Shown piece after piece: positions 48,569 to 57,345 of a DNA stretch of 64,000 nucleotides. The notes under the pieces were generated by a model. It did no database searches, had not been told where the DNA came from, and was given only the letters and a program-made list of their open reading frames with translations. Made by a program: the position numbers and the translations under genes. Origin of the DNA: Bremerella cremea (lineage in GTDB: Bacteria > Planctomycetota > Planctomycetia > Pirellulales > Pirellulaceae); assembly GCF_003335505.1 (NCBI RefSeq), contig NZ_QPEX01000010.1:868001-932000 (forward strand), written 5' to 3'. The stretch's first letter is position 1. Each line of letters begins with the position of its first letter.

Positions 48569-49650
48569 GGTTGTTGTTCCTTGGTTGAGTCGTTAACAAC
48601 AGCAGGAGACTTCTCCGCAGAACTCTTCGGAGAGATGACAATCCGCGTTCCAGGGGTAACGAACTTGAGCCGACCGACCGATTGCATGATCTCTTCCATG
48701 GCTTCCAGATAGAGACGCGACCAGACCAGTTCAGGATTGGCCAGGTACTGGGAATAGACTTTGTCGAACAGGGTGACTTCCTCGTCGGCTTTGGTGGTCA
48801 CATCGGTTTGGAAGCGTGTTGCTTCATTAACCAACGTGTAACTCTCGGCCTCGGCTTGGGGAATCGTACGGGCGGCGAAGCCTTCGGCCTCTCGTTTTCT
48901 CGTTTCAATGTGGATTTGTTCGCTCTGGACATTCTCGAACGCTTCGGCCAACTGCGGCGTGGGAATGATTTCACGGAACTCAACCGCACTCACCTCGATC
49001 CCAAGGCCAAGTTGGTCGAGCCGCCTTTGAAGACGCTCACGAACGACGATTGGCAGACGCTCGACTGCGTCCATGCTGGAAGATCGTTGCAGACGTAGCG
49101 TATCCATTGCATTCCAGCCGGCGATCGTTTGGACAATCGAAGCCGCCGCCGCTTCCTTGAGCACTCGCTCTGGCTGCTCTGCTTGGAAGTGAAACGCGAC
49201 CGGATCAGAGATTCGATACTTCACACGAACATTGGTTTGCAGAATGTGCTGATCACCGCAAAGAACGTATCCATCACGAATGGGATCGAGTTCGGCGGAA
49301 TCAAGGCTGGCGGAACTGAGTTGCAACCGATCGATGGCGATTTCACGCTCTTCTTTGACAGGAATGCGAATGACCTCATCCATGGGATAGGGCAAAGCCA
49401 ATAAGATGCCTGGTGGCTGGATCTGCTCGCCAGGCGTGTCGCCGACCAGCTTGCCGAAGCGAGTTAATAACGCCACTTCGTTCGGTTGAACCATCGTGAT
49501 GCCGGAACACCAGAACAGGATCATTAACAACACGGCCAGGAACCCAATGATCCGCATGCCGGCGCCCACGCCTGCTCCGATCTGATCGGAACGACGCGAA
49601 CGATTTTCTTTGGGCGGCGGTGGAGGAGAGAAGGTACGTTGCTCGCTCAT
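48565..49650 (-). CDS. SPFH/band-7 protein, HflK-like
   Basis: 361 residues. A Pro/Arg-rich cytoplasmic N-terminus (FSPPPPPKENRSRR), one membrane helix (about 30-55, IIGFLAVLLMILFWCSGI) and then an SPFH domain (VQPNEVALLTRFGKLVG) with a coiled coil rich in REAEGFAARTIPQAEAES. HflK and its partner HflC form large ring-like assemblies around FtsH in other bacteria; here no ftsH is nearby and the pair sits before a P-type ATPase. It overlaps both neighbours by 4 bp, implying coupled translation. Confidence 0.85.
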   Translation of the reverse strand: MSEQRTFSPPPPPKENRSRRSDQIGAGVGAGMRIIGFLAVLLMILFWCSGITMVQPNEVALLTRFGKLVGDTPGEQIQPPGILLALPYPMDEVIRIPVKEEREIAIDRLQLSSASLDSAELDPIRDGYVLCGDQHILQTNVRVKYRISDPVAFHFQAEQPERVLKEAAAASIVQTIAGWNAMDTLRLQRSSSMDAVERLPIVVRERLQRRLDQLGLGIEVSAVEFREIIPTPQLAEAFENVQSEQIHIETRKREAEGFAARTIPQAEAESYTLVNEATRFQTDVTTKADEEVTLFDKVYSQYLANPELVWSRLYLEAMEEIMQSVGRLKFVTPGTRIVISPKSSAEKSPAVVNDSTKEQQP

Positions 49651-50675
49651 GGCTGCATCTCTCCATTGGATGGCGAACTGCCGAAAGGAAGTAGGACCGT
49701 ACGACCTTCGGATGCCGTTTGCGGCGAGGAGGGAGCGGCGGTTTGGGGAACTGGTGGTGGCGTGGTTAACAGATCCATGAATCCTTCGTTGGTCCGCAGG
49801 ATGATGGTCGAGTCACTCCCCAGGCTGCGCTTGAGCGTTTCCAGAGATCGCCAATACCGATAGAACTCTGGGTCTTGCAGATGGGCTTGCGCGTAGATTT
49901 CCGAAACCCTCTGCTCGGCATTCGCCCGGATTCGCCCTGCTTCCAATCGACCGTCTCGCAGAATCTCTTCGCTCCTTACAACCGCGTCGTCACGAATCGC
50001 GTTGGCATCTTTTTCACCCAACGCTCGTAGCTGTTTGGCAGCCGCTTCCCGCTCGGCCTTCATTTGTGCCAGGACAGCAGCAACGTTGGAAGATTCGTAA
50101 GCAATTCGATTGATCCCGATCTGACGAATCTGAATTCCGAACTTGTCGAGGGCATCCTGCTGTACGTCTTGTAACAGTTGCTGCTCGATGCGTTCGGTTT
50201 GCAATTGAGCCGAATCGGTTGAAACTAAAGCCGAGAGGTCGTACCCGCCCATTCTTGTGTTCTTGGCGGCAGTTACCATCCCGTCGATCTTGGCGGAAAT
50301 GGCCTCAACACTTCCTGCGGATTGCAGAAACAGAAGCGGGTTGGCCACGTTCCATACCACGAAAGTGGAGAGAACTACGTTGCGGCGATCGTGCGTTAGC
50401 GTTGCCGTGTAAGGCGTGTTGAAAACATGTTGACGCAAGTCGACGATGCGGGCATCCTCGACCGGCCAAGGGAGCTTAAAATAAGCGCCCGGCTCCATCA
50501 GTTGCCGAGTTGGTTTGCCAAACCGAGTGACAACTACGGAAGTCCCTTCCGAAACCTGAACGTAGCAGGGGTAGGCCACCAGCAGGAGAAAGATCGATAT
50601 ACCAAGGCCGATCCGCACAACTTTGGTCCAAAGCGGTGCTGCCTGAGTCGATTGAGATTCGCTTGCGTTTTCCAT
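49647..50675 (-). CDS. SPFH/band-7 protein, HflC-like
   Basis: 342 residues. One N-terminal helix (about 15-35, IGLGISIFLLLVAYPCYV), an SPFH domain starting VSEGTSVVVTRFGKPTR, then a charged helix (MKAEREAAAKQLRALGEKDA) and a Pro-rich tail. The sequence RANAEQRVSEIYAQAHLQDPEFYRYWRSLE is a standard HflC block, given here only in part: YAQAHLQDPEFYRYWRSLE. It would partner the next gene product and perhaps the larger SPFH protein encoded before it. Confidence 0.87.
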   Translation of the reverse strand: MENASESQSTQAAPLWTKVVRIGLGISIFLLLVAYPCYVQVSEGTSVVVTRFGKPTRQLMEPGAYFKLPWPVEDARIVDLRQHVFNTPYTATLTHDRRNVVLSTFVVWNVANPLLFLQSAGSVEAISAKIDGMVTAAKNTRMGGYDLSALVSTDSAQLQTERIEQQLLQDVQQDALDKFGIQIRQIGINRIAYESSNVAAVLAQMKAEREAAAKQLRALGEKDANAIRDDAVVRSEEILRDGRLEAGRIRANAEQRVSEIYAQAHLQDPEFYRYWRSLETLKRSLGSDSTIILRTNEGFMDLLTTPPPVPQTAAPSSPQTASEGRTVLLPFGSSPSNGEMQP

Positions 50676-50696
50676 GAGAAGTATTGAGCCGGCGAG

Positions 50697-52496
50697 TTAT
50701 GGGGACGTTGATTTGCGTGGTGGAATAACGGTCGGACTTAACTGGGTGTTAGAGTCCGTTACGAGAACATCCTGAAGCTGAGAGTCGATCACGTAGACCT
50801 GTCGGCCAGGAAGGGCTTTCTCGTAGGTATCGAACCAGAGACGTGTGCGATAGGTTTCCGGCGCTGCACGATAGGCCTTACTGGCTTCGGCAAAGTGCGA
50901 TGCTTCTTGTCCTGCCAAGCCAACTCGCTGGGCAGCCGCTTGCTTGGCAAAGGCAACCAGCCCTGCGGATTCCTTTTCCGCAGTCAGAAGCTTGGCCTGG
51001 GCATCGCCACGTGCTTGAATCACACGTCGCTGGGCGTCGCTCTCGGCATTGCTGACATCCAGATACGCGCCCGCTGCTTCGACCGGTGGGTGCAAGCTCA
51101 GCAAGCTGACGTCCACGATTTCGATACCGAGTTGCATTTGCCGCGACTTCTCCGTGACCTTACTGGCGATGCGTTGGGCAAATGCCTGCCGATCTTCGGT
51201 GAGCACCTGATCGAGTGTTGCGTTTTCGGTTTCTTCTCGAAGAACCTGGTAGGCGACCGCTTCGAGCGTTTTGCCGGGATCCGAGTGCCGCAAGAGGTAG
51301 TTCTTTAACTGCTCGACACTCCGACCAACCTGGAAGTAAATCTGAGCATTGACGGCGACCAGTTCCGACTGCGTTCCCAGCACCAAGGCAAATTCGTTGG
51401 CATGGGGTTCGGTCCAGAGCATCGAACGTGGCTGATCAGCAACCACCCCCTTTTCTTCCACCGGCTGAGAAAATCCAATCTGAAGCGTACGGATTTCGCC
51501 GACCGATACACGTCGCACGTTGCCAAAGGGCCAAGGATATTTCCAGTGCAGACCAGGCTCTAATGGTTTTGCTTGTACCTGTCCTAGTACCTCCGAGAGT
51601 GCCAACTGGTCAGGCTGCACGATTACCAGCGATGTCGACAACCAGAATACGAGCAGCGAAAGCAATAACGCGACGGGTGTTGCCCGGCGAAAAAAACGAA
51701 TCGACCAGGAAGAGCGAAGGCTCAGGCCGAAACGTCGTTCGGCAATTTGAAAGAGTGTGTCGAGCGGATTGAGCGAAGACAGTAATACCTCGCGAACGAG
51801 CGAATCGAGCGGCTGGGGCAACTCTTCCGTGCTGGTGATCGTCACTCGTTCCAGTTGGAACCATGCAATCAGCAACCGGAGCAGGCTCTCGCCAATTACG
51901 ATGACCAGATAGAGCTGAACAATAACGGCTAGCCACTGGGGGATAGCGGCAAACACAGACGAAGCCAGTTGAGCCGCTGCGGCCAGGAACCACCCGACCC
52001 GAGCGGCATGAAGTGATAGCTGAATCGTCGACAGTTCGCGGGAAGGCTTCTCGACGACTCCATGGGTCATCTTGCCCAAGGCTGTCCATAGGCTTGCTGC
52101 GAGCACGGCTAAGATTGATGAAGTCGCGATCTCTTGCGGCGATAGCGGACGAGCGACTTCGACGCGGCCAACGAGTAGCGACATGATCACGCCAATGAGC
52201 AGCACCATCAAAGGGCCTGCGGTAAAGACGGTATGCAGTGACCAAACTTCGAGGAACTCAGGCTGTCCGGCAGGCATGGTAGCTTGGATCTCAAGCGACC
52301 GCCGCGTTGACCAAATGAGCAACACCGTCAGCAGCAGTTGAATCCCCAGACCACGGAACAGGGCCGATTCGCTGTAGAACGCATAGCCAAAGGTCAACAC
52401 CGCCGCCACGCCGACGGTCCACAAGAGTTGTCCCAGCCAAATACGAACTTCAAGAGATGGCAGGGAACTCGAATTCTGTGGGGATGCTTCGCTCAT
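50697..52496 (-). CDS. SPFH protein with polytopic membrane N-terminus
   Basis: 599 residues. The first 290 residues contain about six or seven hydrophobic helices in pairs (for example VGVAAVLTFGYAFY and LLIGVIMSLLVG), which ordinary HflK lacks. From about residue 295 there is an HflK-type SPFH domain (VQPDQLALSEVLGQV, GLHWKYPWPFGNVRRV) with an Ala/Glu-rich coiled coil (ARGDAQAKLLTAEKESAGL). The membrane half may dock the pump or permease; that is inference. It starts 21 bp before the HflC-like gene ends its spacing, and overlaps the permease gene by 4 bp. Confidence 0.82.
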   Translation of the reverse strand: MSEASPQNSSSLPSLEVRIWLGQLLWTVGVAAVLTFGYAFYSESALFRGLGIQLLLTVLLIWSTRRSLEIQATMPAGQPEFLEVWSLHTVFTAGPLMVLLIGVIMSLLVGRVEVARPLSPQEIATSSILAVLAASLWTALGKMTHGVVEKPSRELSTIQLSLHAARVGWFLAAAAQLASSVFAAIPQWLAVIVQLYLVIVIGESLLRLLIAWFQLERVTITSTEELPQPLDSLVREVLLSSLNPLDTLFQIAERRFGLSLRSSWSIRFFRRATPVALLLSLLVFWLSTSLVIVQPDQLALSEVLGQVQAKPLEPGLHWKYPWPFGNVRRVSVGEIRTLQIGFSQPVEEKGVVADQPRSMLWTEPHANEFALVLGTQSELVAVNAQIYFQVGRSVEQLKNYLLRHSDPGKTLEAVAYQVLREETENATLDQVLTEDRQAFAQRIASKVTEKSRQMQLGIEIVDVSLLSLHPPVEAAGAYLDVSNAESDAQRRVIQARGDAQAKLLTAEKESAGLVAFAKQAAAQRVGLAGQEASHFAEASKAYRAAPETYRTRLWFDTYEKALPGRQVYVIDSQLQDVLVTDSNTQLSPTVIPPRKSTSP

Positions 52497-54067
52497 GTCT
52501 TATCTCCCAAGCACACAACTCGGCACGATTGAAATTGGTCCATCAACGCGGTGCCTCGGTCCTTCACTTCAGCATCCGTTAGTTCCGCTTGTGCTATTTG
52601 CTGACGCGTTTTCCAAAGTAATTCGCGAAGGGCACGAATCTCCGCCGCTTGTCGATTGTTGGGAACGCCCATCCGTAGGACCCAGCCCACGGGAAGTCGC
52701 GCCGCGACCGTATCCCACTGGGCAAGTCTCTGCTGGGCCTCCCGCGACCTGTTGGTCTTCACGGCAATGACCGCGTCTGCCGATACCTTTTGCATTTGCT
52801 CGAACGATTCTTCCACGCCAGGAAAAATGGAATACATCAGCATGACGATTGCGAAGGCAGCTACGCCCACAAACGAAATGCCAACCTGCCCCGGCGTCAA
52901 CTCAACATTCCAGCGACTATCAGGCGTTTTCACCTCGGTCGGTTCGATGGGGTCTTCACGAAACTGGAGCCCCTTCGATCGCACCACGATGCCCCACAGC
53001 ATCAGAATTCCTAGAAAGAGGGTGCCGGCCTGCATGATCACGTCCGTATGCCGAAGCTGCTGCCCCAGCACCGTCGGGAACTGGTCAAAGGTGGCATGAT
53101 ACGGACGGGCCAGCGTATCGAGGCCGTGGGTTTCCTCTTCGTCACCTGGTGCCGGTGGAAACATTGAATACGTTCCGTAGCTAGCCGTAGTCGCGAAAAC
53201 GAGCGTCACCACCAGGAGCCCAACAGTACGCCGACTACCCCAAACCGAACGCATGGCCAGGAAAGTCCCTCCACACCAAGCCACACCCAGTAGCTGCAGA
53301 ACAATCGCACACGCGAATGCGAGATGGGTGGAATGGATGGCGGACACGGCCATGGTAAACGTAATTGGAGTCACCATTTGCGGTCCTGTCATCAACATCG
53401 TTTCCAACGGCCCGGCCGTGTTTTGAAACGAGAGGACCTTTTCGAACGTTCCAGCAGGAATCAGCCCCACGACCAGTCCAGAGATAACGGTGCCCAACAA
53501 GATGTAGAACGCTGCCCAACCGGTCGCAATTCTTCCCGCCGCGACGGCTGCATTCCAAAGCCTGGTCGTGCCGCTTGTGACTACCGGAGCAGGAGAAGGG
53601 GATTTTTGTTGATCTTCACTTGAAAACCGATCGGCAACTTCCGCTACCACAACGGCGTAGCAACAAGCAACCGCCAGGAAGACACCACTCTGCCAGATTG
53701 GTAAGACGCTGATTGCGTAAAGGAGCGACAAGGGGTTGAGCAAAGGAGCAACTAGCCATACCACCGCCAAGTCGCGGCGTGGCATTCCTCCTCCTGCAAG
53801 TTCTTTCGCAATTGGGATCACCCCAAGACCACACACCGGAATGCATAGACAAGCCGTCAATAAACGAAACGTTCGCTCGTAGTTCCCTTCTGGGCCTAGC
53901 CACGTCTGCAGCGTCTGATATCCACCGCTCACTCGAATGGCGGCCGCGCATAGCACCCCAACCAGGATCGTGGCGGAAGATTCTACGAGGATACGGACAA
54001 TCGTCATCAAGACGGTAACGACTGCGGCTTCTATCGAGAATGTATGCCAGAAATCGCCGACACTCAT
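52493..54067 (-). CDS. ArsP/DUF318-like permease
   Basis: 524 residues with about ten helices in two halves separated by a soluble loop. The first half has the DUF318/ArsP pattern around CIPVCGLGVIPIAKEL (75-90) and WLVAPLLNPLSLL; family members usually read CxCG here, while this one has CGLG, so one Cys is missing. The second half carries TPITFTMAVSAIHSTHLAFA. Members of the family export organoarsenicals or Cu/Zn. A soluble C-terminal region (about 430-524) with a coiled coil is extra. Lies 3 bp after moxR. Confidence 0.7.
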   Translation of the reverse strand: MSVGDFWHTFSIEAAVVTVLMTIVRILVESSATILVGVLCAAAIRVSGGYQTLQTWLGPEGNYERTFRLLTACLCIPVCGLGVIPIAKELAGGGMPRRDLAVVWLVAPLLNPLSLLYAISVLPIWQSGVFLAVACCYAVVVAEVADRFSSEDQQKSPSPAPVVTSGTTRLWNAAVAAGRIATGWAAFYILLGTVISGLVVGLIPAGTFEKVLSFQNTAGPLETMLMTGPQMVTPITFTMAVSAIHSTHLAFACAIVLQLLGVAWCGGTFLAMRSVWGSRRTVGLLVVTLVFATTASYGTYSMFPPAPGDEEETHGLDTLARPYHATFDQFPTVLGQQLRHTDVIMQAGTLFLGILMLWGIVVRSKGLQFREDPIEPTEVKTPDSRWNVELTPGQVGISFVGVAAFAIVMLMYSIFPGVEESFEQMQKVSADAVIAVKTNRSREAQQRLAQWDTVAARLPVGWVLRMGVPNNRQAAEIRALRELLWKTRQQIAQAELTDAEVKDRGTALMDQFQSCRVVCLGDKT

Positions 54068-54070
54068 GGA

Positions 54071-55051
54071 TTAACCCCGCGTAACGGGAACAGGAACACT
54101 TCGCAGCATCTCTTCGATGAACTCTGCGGCATCGTCGAATTCGCCTGATAGGCGGACATTCAGTACGGGATAGGCCATCTCCTGGATATCATCTGGCGTT
54201 ACGAAGTCGCGACCATTCAAGTGGGCCCACGCCTGGGCGACTCGCTGCAACGTTAATAGTCCGCGCGGGCTAATCCCCAGCGTGACTTCCGACCGGTTTC
54301 GTGTGAACTCGGCTAATTCGACCATGTATCGCAGCAAGTTCGTTTCGATATGCACCTGGGAAACGTGATTCTGCAACTGCTGCAGTTGTCGAGGCGTAAG
54401 AACGTTCTTGATATCTGCTCGCTCTGGATCGCCACGATGGATGTTCGAGGCGAGCATCTCGATTTCGTTCTCCTTGTCGGGATAGCCGATACTAAGTCGC
54501 ATGGCGAACCGATCGAGTTGAGCTTCCGGTAAGGGATAGGCACCATGGCTGTCGACAGGATTCTGTGTCGCGATCACGAAGAATGACTCCGACAGGCGGT
54601 GGCAATGTTTGTCGATGGTGACTTGCCGCTCAGCCATTGCTTCAAACAGCGAAGACTGCGTACGTGGTGTCGCGCGATTGATTTCGTCGGCAAGCAGGAC
54701 GCTGGAAAAGACAGGGCCGGGAACAAACTCGAACTCACGTGTCTTCTGGTTGAACATGTTAAAGCCAGTAACATCGCTGGGCATTAAGTCAGGCGTGCAC
54801 TGAACGCGGGCAAAGTCGCCTCCGATGGCAGTCGAAAGTGATTTGGCCAGCGTGGTTTTCCCGAGGCCCGGCAGATCTTCCAGCAGGATATGCCCCCGAG
54901 CCAGCACGCAAGCGATCACCTTCTCGACGACATCCTGCTTCCCTTTCAGGGTCTGATTCAACGCCTGACGAATACCATCGATCATTGGCTGAAATTCGCA
55001 CTCCCCTTCAGGGGTAAGAACTTGCAGATCATTATCAGACACAGTTTTCAC
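54071..55051 (-). CDS. MoxR-family AAA+ ATPase
   Basis: 326 residues from GTG 55051, which has AAGGAG five bases before it and overlaps the transglutaminase-like gene's stop (GTGA). Walker A is DLPGLGKTTLAKSL, Walker B LLADEINRATPRTQSSLFEAMAE; sensor and C-terminal lid blocks (GISPRGLLTLQRVAQAWA, TPDDIQEMAYPVLNVRL) follow. MoxR ATPases act as chaperones that mature or activate partner enzymes, usually with VWA or DUF58 proteins. Here the DUF58 and transglutaminase-like genes precede and the transport genes follow. Confidence 0.93.
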   Translation of the reverse strand: MKTVSDNDLQVLTPEGECEFQPMIDGIRQALNQTLKGKQDVVEKVIACVLARGHILLEDLPGLGKTTLAKSLSTAIGGDFARVQCTPDLMPSDVTGFNMFNQKTREFEFVPGPVFSSVLLADEINRATPRTQSSLFEAMAERQVTIDKHCHRLSESFFVIATQNPVDSHGAYPLPEAQLDRFAMRLSIGYPDKENEIEMLASNIHRGDPERADIKNVLTPRQLQQLQNHVSQVHIETNLLRYMVELAEFTRNRSEVTLGISPRGLLTLQRVAQAWAHLNGRDFVTPDDIQEMAYPVLNVRLSGEFDDAAEFIEEMLRSVPVPVTRG

Positions 55052-57345
55052 AATAGCTCCTTGGAAGAGGATGCTGGATTTTTCAGGGAAGGCGAATGAA
55101 CTAATGTCGTGAATGCTTCGTCGCAAACACGGCCGATTTCCGCATGCGATAGTGGGCAACTTAACGTTGGGGAATAGAGTGCCCAGTTCGTGGCGGCAAT
55201 AAACTCTGGCGAGATCGGTTGGCTACACTCTTGAATCCATTTAGTGAACGTCTGGCCTTGTGGACGACGTCGCCCTTGAAGTCGTGCACGCCACTGCATG
55301 AGTTTGGCTGTCCAGAGAACTCGATTTCGTTCGCTGCCAAATCGGACATATCGATTCGCCAGCCGCAGAACGACGTCTGCCAGACGCTTGAACAACGCGC
55401 ACACGGCGACCATCAGAACGGCACCAATGCTCAGTGGTATCCAGTTGCTGACGCACCACTTGCCAGCAGCAAGGCACACAGCATGAAGCCGCTGCCAAGG
55501 AGTCAGCCTTGGCGCTAAGAGTTCGTAGCCAGGCGTCGGCTCGACCGGGTGCCACACCTTGCCATCCCAGGATACTTCCACCCAGAAGTGAACGTTGTCT
55601 TTAAAGACCGGCGTTTGCCATGTCCCCACATCGAAGTTCTGCGGATCGGCATAGAATCCGCTTACCACTCTCGACGAATAACCCAATTCGCGAAGAAGCA
55701 GCGAAGTCGCCGTAGCAAAGAGATAGTCCGGCCCCTGTTTCGTTTCTAAGAGAAAGCTCTCGACGGGGAACTCTACCTCCTCGCTTAGCTGACTATTGGG
55801 GGCAGACTTGTATTCGCTGCGCAGGCGATCTCGCACAGCGGCGATCTGCTGCCATCCGGGCGGCAGGTCGGATGTCCACTCATGAGCAAGTTCTCGAATC
55901 GATGCAATTGAAGCCTCATGGTCGGGAACTGAGATGCTTTGCCGAAATTTGCTGGTCGCGTAGTCGCCGAGCAGAGTGGGCGAACTGACCAGGGATGACT
56001 GTACCCGCATGACGGTAAGTTGCGGAATGAAGTCTACGGTAATTCGTGGATGGCCATCCGTTGCCAGGCCGAACATTTCCTCGCGATCCACATCTTTGAT
56101 CTGAAAGCGAGCCAGACGCGCAGGGGCCGGAATTCGATCTGTCTTCAAGTTAATGAACTTCAGCAGATGCTCTTCCGTGGAGTGGATATGTTCGTCCGAT
56201 AAGGGACATGAAACGTGGTACCACGGCACTCCATTCTCTTTGATTAACTTAATAGGAGGCTCCTGGTGGCTTTCGGCTGCCTGGAGATTGACGCCGTCAA
56301 AGTGGTCGTAGATGGTCGTCCGCAAATGGAGGGGCACGCGTCCTTTGACATAGAACAACGCAGGCGACTTTTTATCATCAAGAGACTTCTGGCGACGGGC
56401 CTCGTTCTTCCGTAACAGGCTGAAGTCATTTCCCTTCGACTTGGTCGTTGCAACGCGCGAGTGGCGATGTTCCATCTCCGACCGGGGAAGGCTCACCGCT
56501 TTCTGCCGCGCAGTCTTCTTTACAATCGGGGCGTCGTAGGTGTCGTTGAACACGTCAAACAGACTGGGCATCTTCGACTCAAGAAACACTTCACTCTCAG
56601 TCGGCCCAAAGCTCATCGCGTCCTTGGTTCCCTGAACCAAATCGTCACCGTCACCCACACCTCCTTGAGAACGAGAATCGGATATCTGGTTCCCCCCAGA
56701 ACTTGGCATGAAGCCAGCCAGAGCTCTCGTGGCGTGGTTTGTCCCTGCGATGCCAATGGCGGCTGCCGCCAGGAAAACGGCTAGACAAAACGCGAGCCCG
56801 ACGGCACCACGAGGAATTTCCGACTTGGTCCCTTCCGGAAATCTTCCTGAAATGCGTTCCCAATAGGACGTCACCAGGTAACCGACACCGAGCACTGCAT
56901 AGACGATTCCGCAGATTGTCACCGACCAGTAGACACTCATGAAGACGCTCACGGCCATCAACGCTAGACTGGTCAGCGTGGCCAGGTTAGCGATGCGTTT
57001 CTCCGCGCGAAACGCCAGCGACGCAATCATGAGGTTACGCAGCGATAGGGACATCTGCCCTTCAAACAATTGGCCAGCCCGGGGCATGGTCTGGTAGAGG
57101 ACTTGTTCCATCACAAAGTGGCCGGCAACCACGGCAAGCAGCAGTCCCATCACGCGCTTATCACGAATTGGATCCGATGGAGCCATGTATCGGGCACATA
57201 GCCAGGCAACCGCCCCCACCAACGCGACTTCTAACCACTGCCACCAATAGCCCAGTTCGCCGTGGCTGATCGCCAACTGCAAACCTAGTGCGGAAGTCAG
57301 CACCATCGCGAGATGGATTCGTCTAGTAAACTTGTCAGCTACCAC
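55048..57345 (-). CDS. TgpA-like membrane protein with transglutaminase-like domain lacking the catalytic cysteine
   Basis: 765 residues from GTG 57345, preceded by GGGAGG. Five to six N-terminal helices (residues about 10-200), a periplasmic region with a transglutaminase fold (about 480-610), one more helix (about 640-660, WIPLSIGAVLMVAVCALF) and a cytoplasmic tail. At the catalytic site the usual GxCxxFA reads GPDYLFA (Asp540 for Cys); His586 in HFWVEV is kept, and the third residue is Glu602 instead of Asp. So it is probably a non-enzymatic binding domain. The gene overlaps the DUF58 gene by 11 bp and moxR by 4 bp. Confidence 0.85.
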   Translation of the reverse strand: MVADKFTRRIHLAMVLTSALGLQLAISHGELGYWWQWLEVALVGAVAWLCARYMAPSDPIRDKRVMGLLLAVVAGHFVMEQVLYQTMPRAGQLFEGQMSLSLRNLMIASLAFRAEKRIANLATLTSLALMAVSVFMSVYWSVTICGIVYAVLGVGYLVTSYWERISGRFPEGTKSEIPRGAVGLAFCLAVFLAAAAIGIAGTNHATRALAGFMPSSGGNQISDSRSQGGVGDGDDLVQGTKDAMSFGPTESEVFLESKMPSLFDVFNDTYDAPIVKKTARQKAVSLPRSEMEHRHSRVATTKSKGNDFSLLRKNEARRQKSLDDKKSPALFYVKGRVPLHLRTTIYDHFDGVNLQAAESHQEPPIKLIKENGVPWYHVSCPLSDEHIHSTEEHLLKFINLKTDRIPAPARLARFQIKDVDREEMFGLATDGHPRITVDFIPQLTVMRVQSSLVSSPTLLGDYATSKFRQSISVPDHEASIASIRELAHEWTSDLPPGWQQIAAVRDRLRSEYKSAPNSQLSEEVEFPVESFLLETKQGPDYLFATATSLLLRELGYSSRVVSGFYADPQNFDVGTWQTPVFKDNVHFWVEVSWDGKVWHPVEPTPGYELLAPRLTPWQRLHAVCLAAGKWCVSNWIPLSIGAVLMVAVCALFKRLADVVLRLANRYVRFGSERNRVLWTAKLMQWRARLQGRRRPQGQTFTKWIQECSQPISPEFIAATNWALYSPTLSCPLSHAEIGRVCDEAFTTLVHSPSLKNPASSSKELL

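Noticed and set aside
48565..50675. Standard hflK-hflC pair serving FtsH
   Set aside because: No ftsH, hflX or hfq is close, and the pair is translationally coupled to a P-type ATPase and a third SPFH gene.
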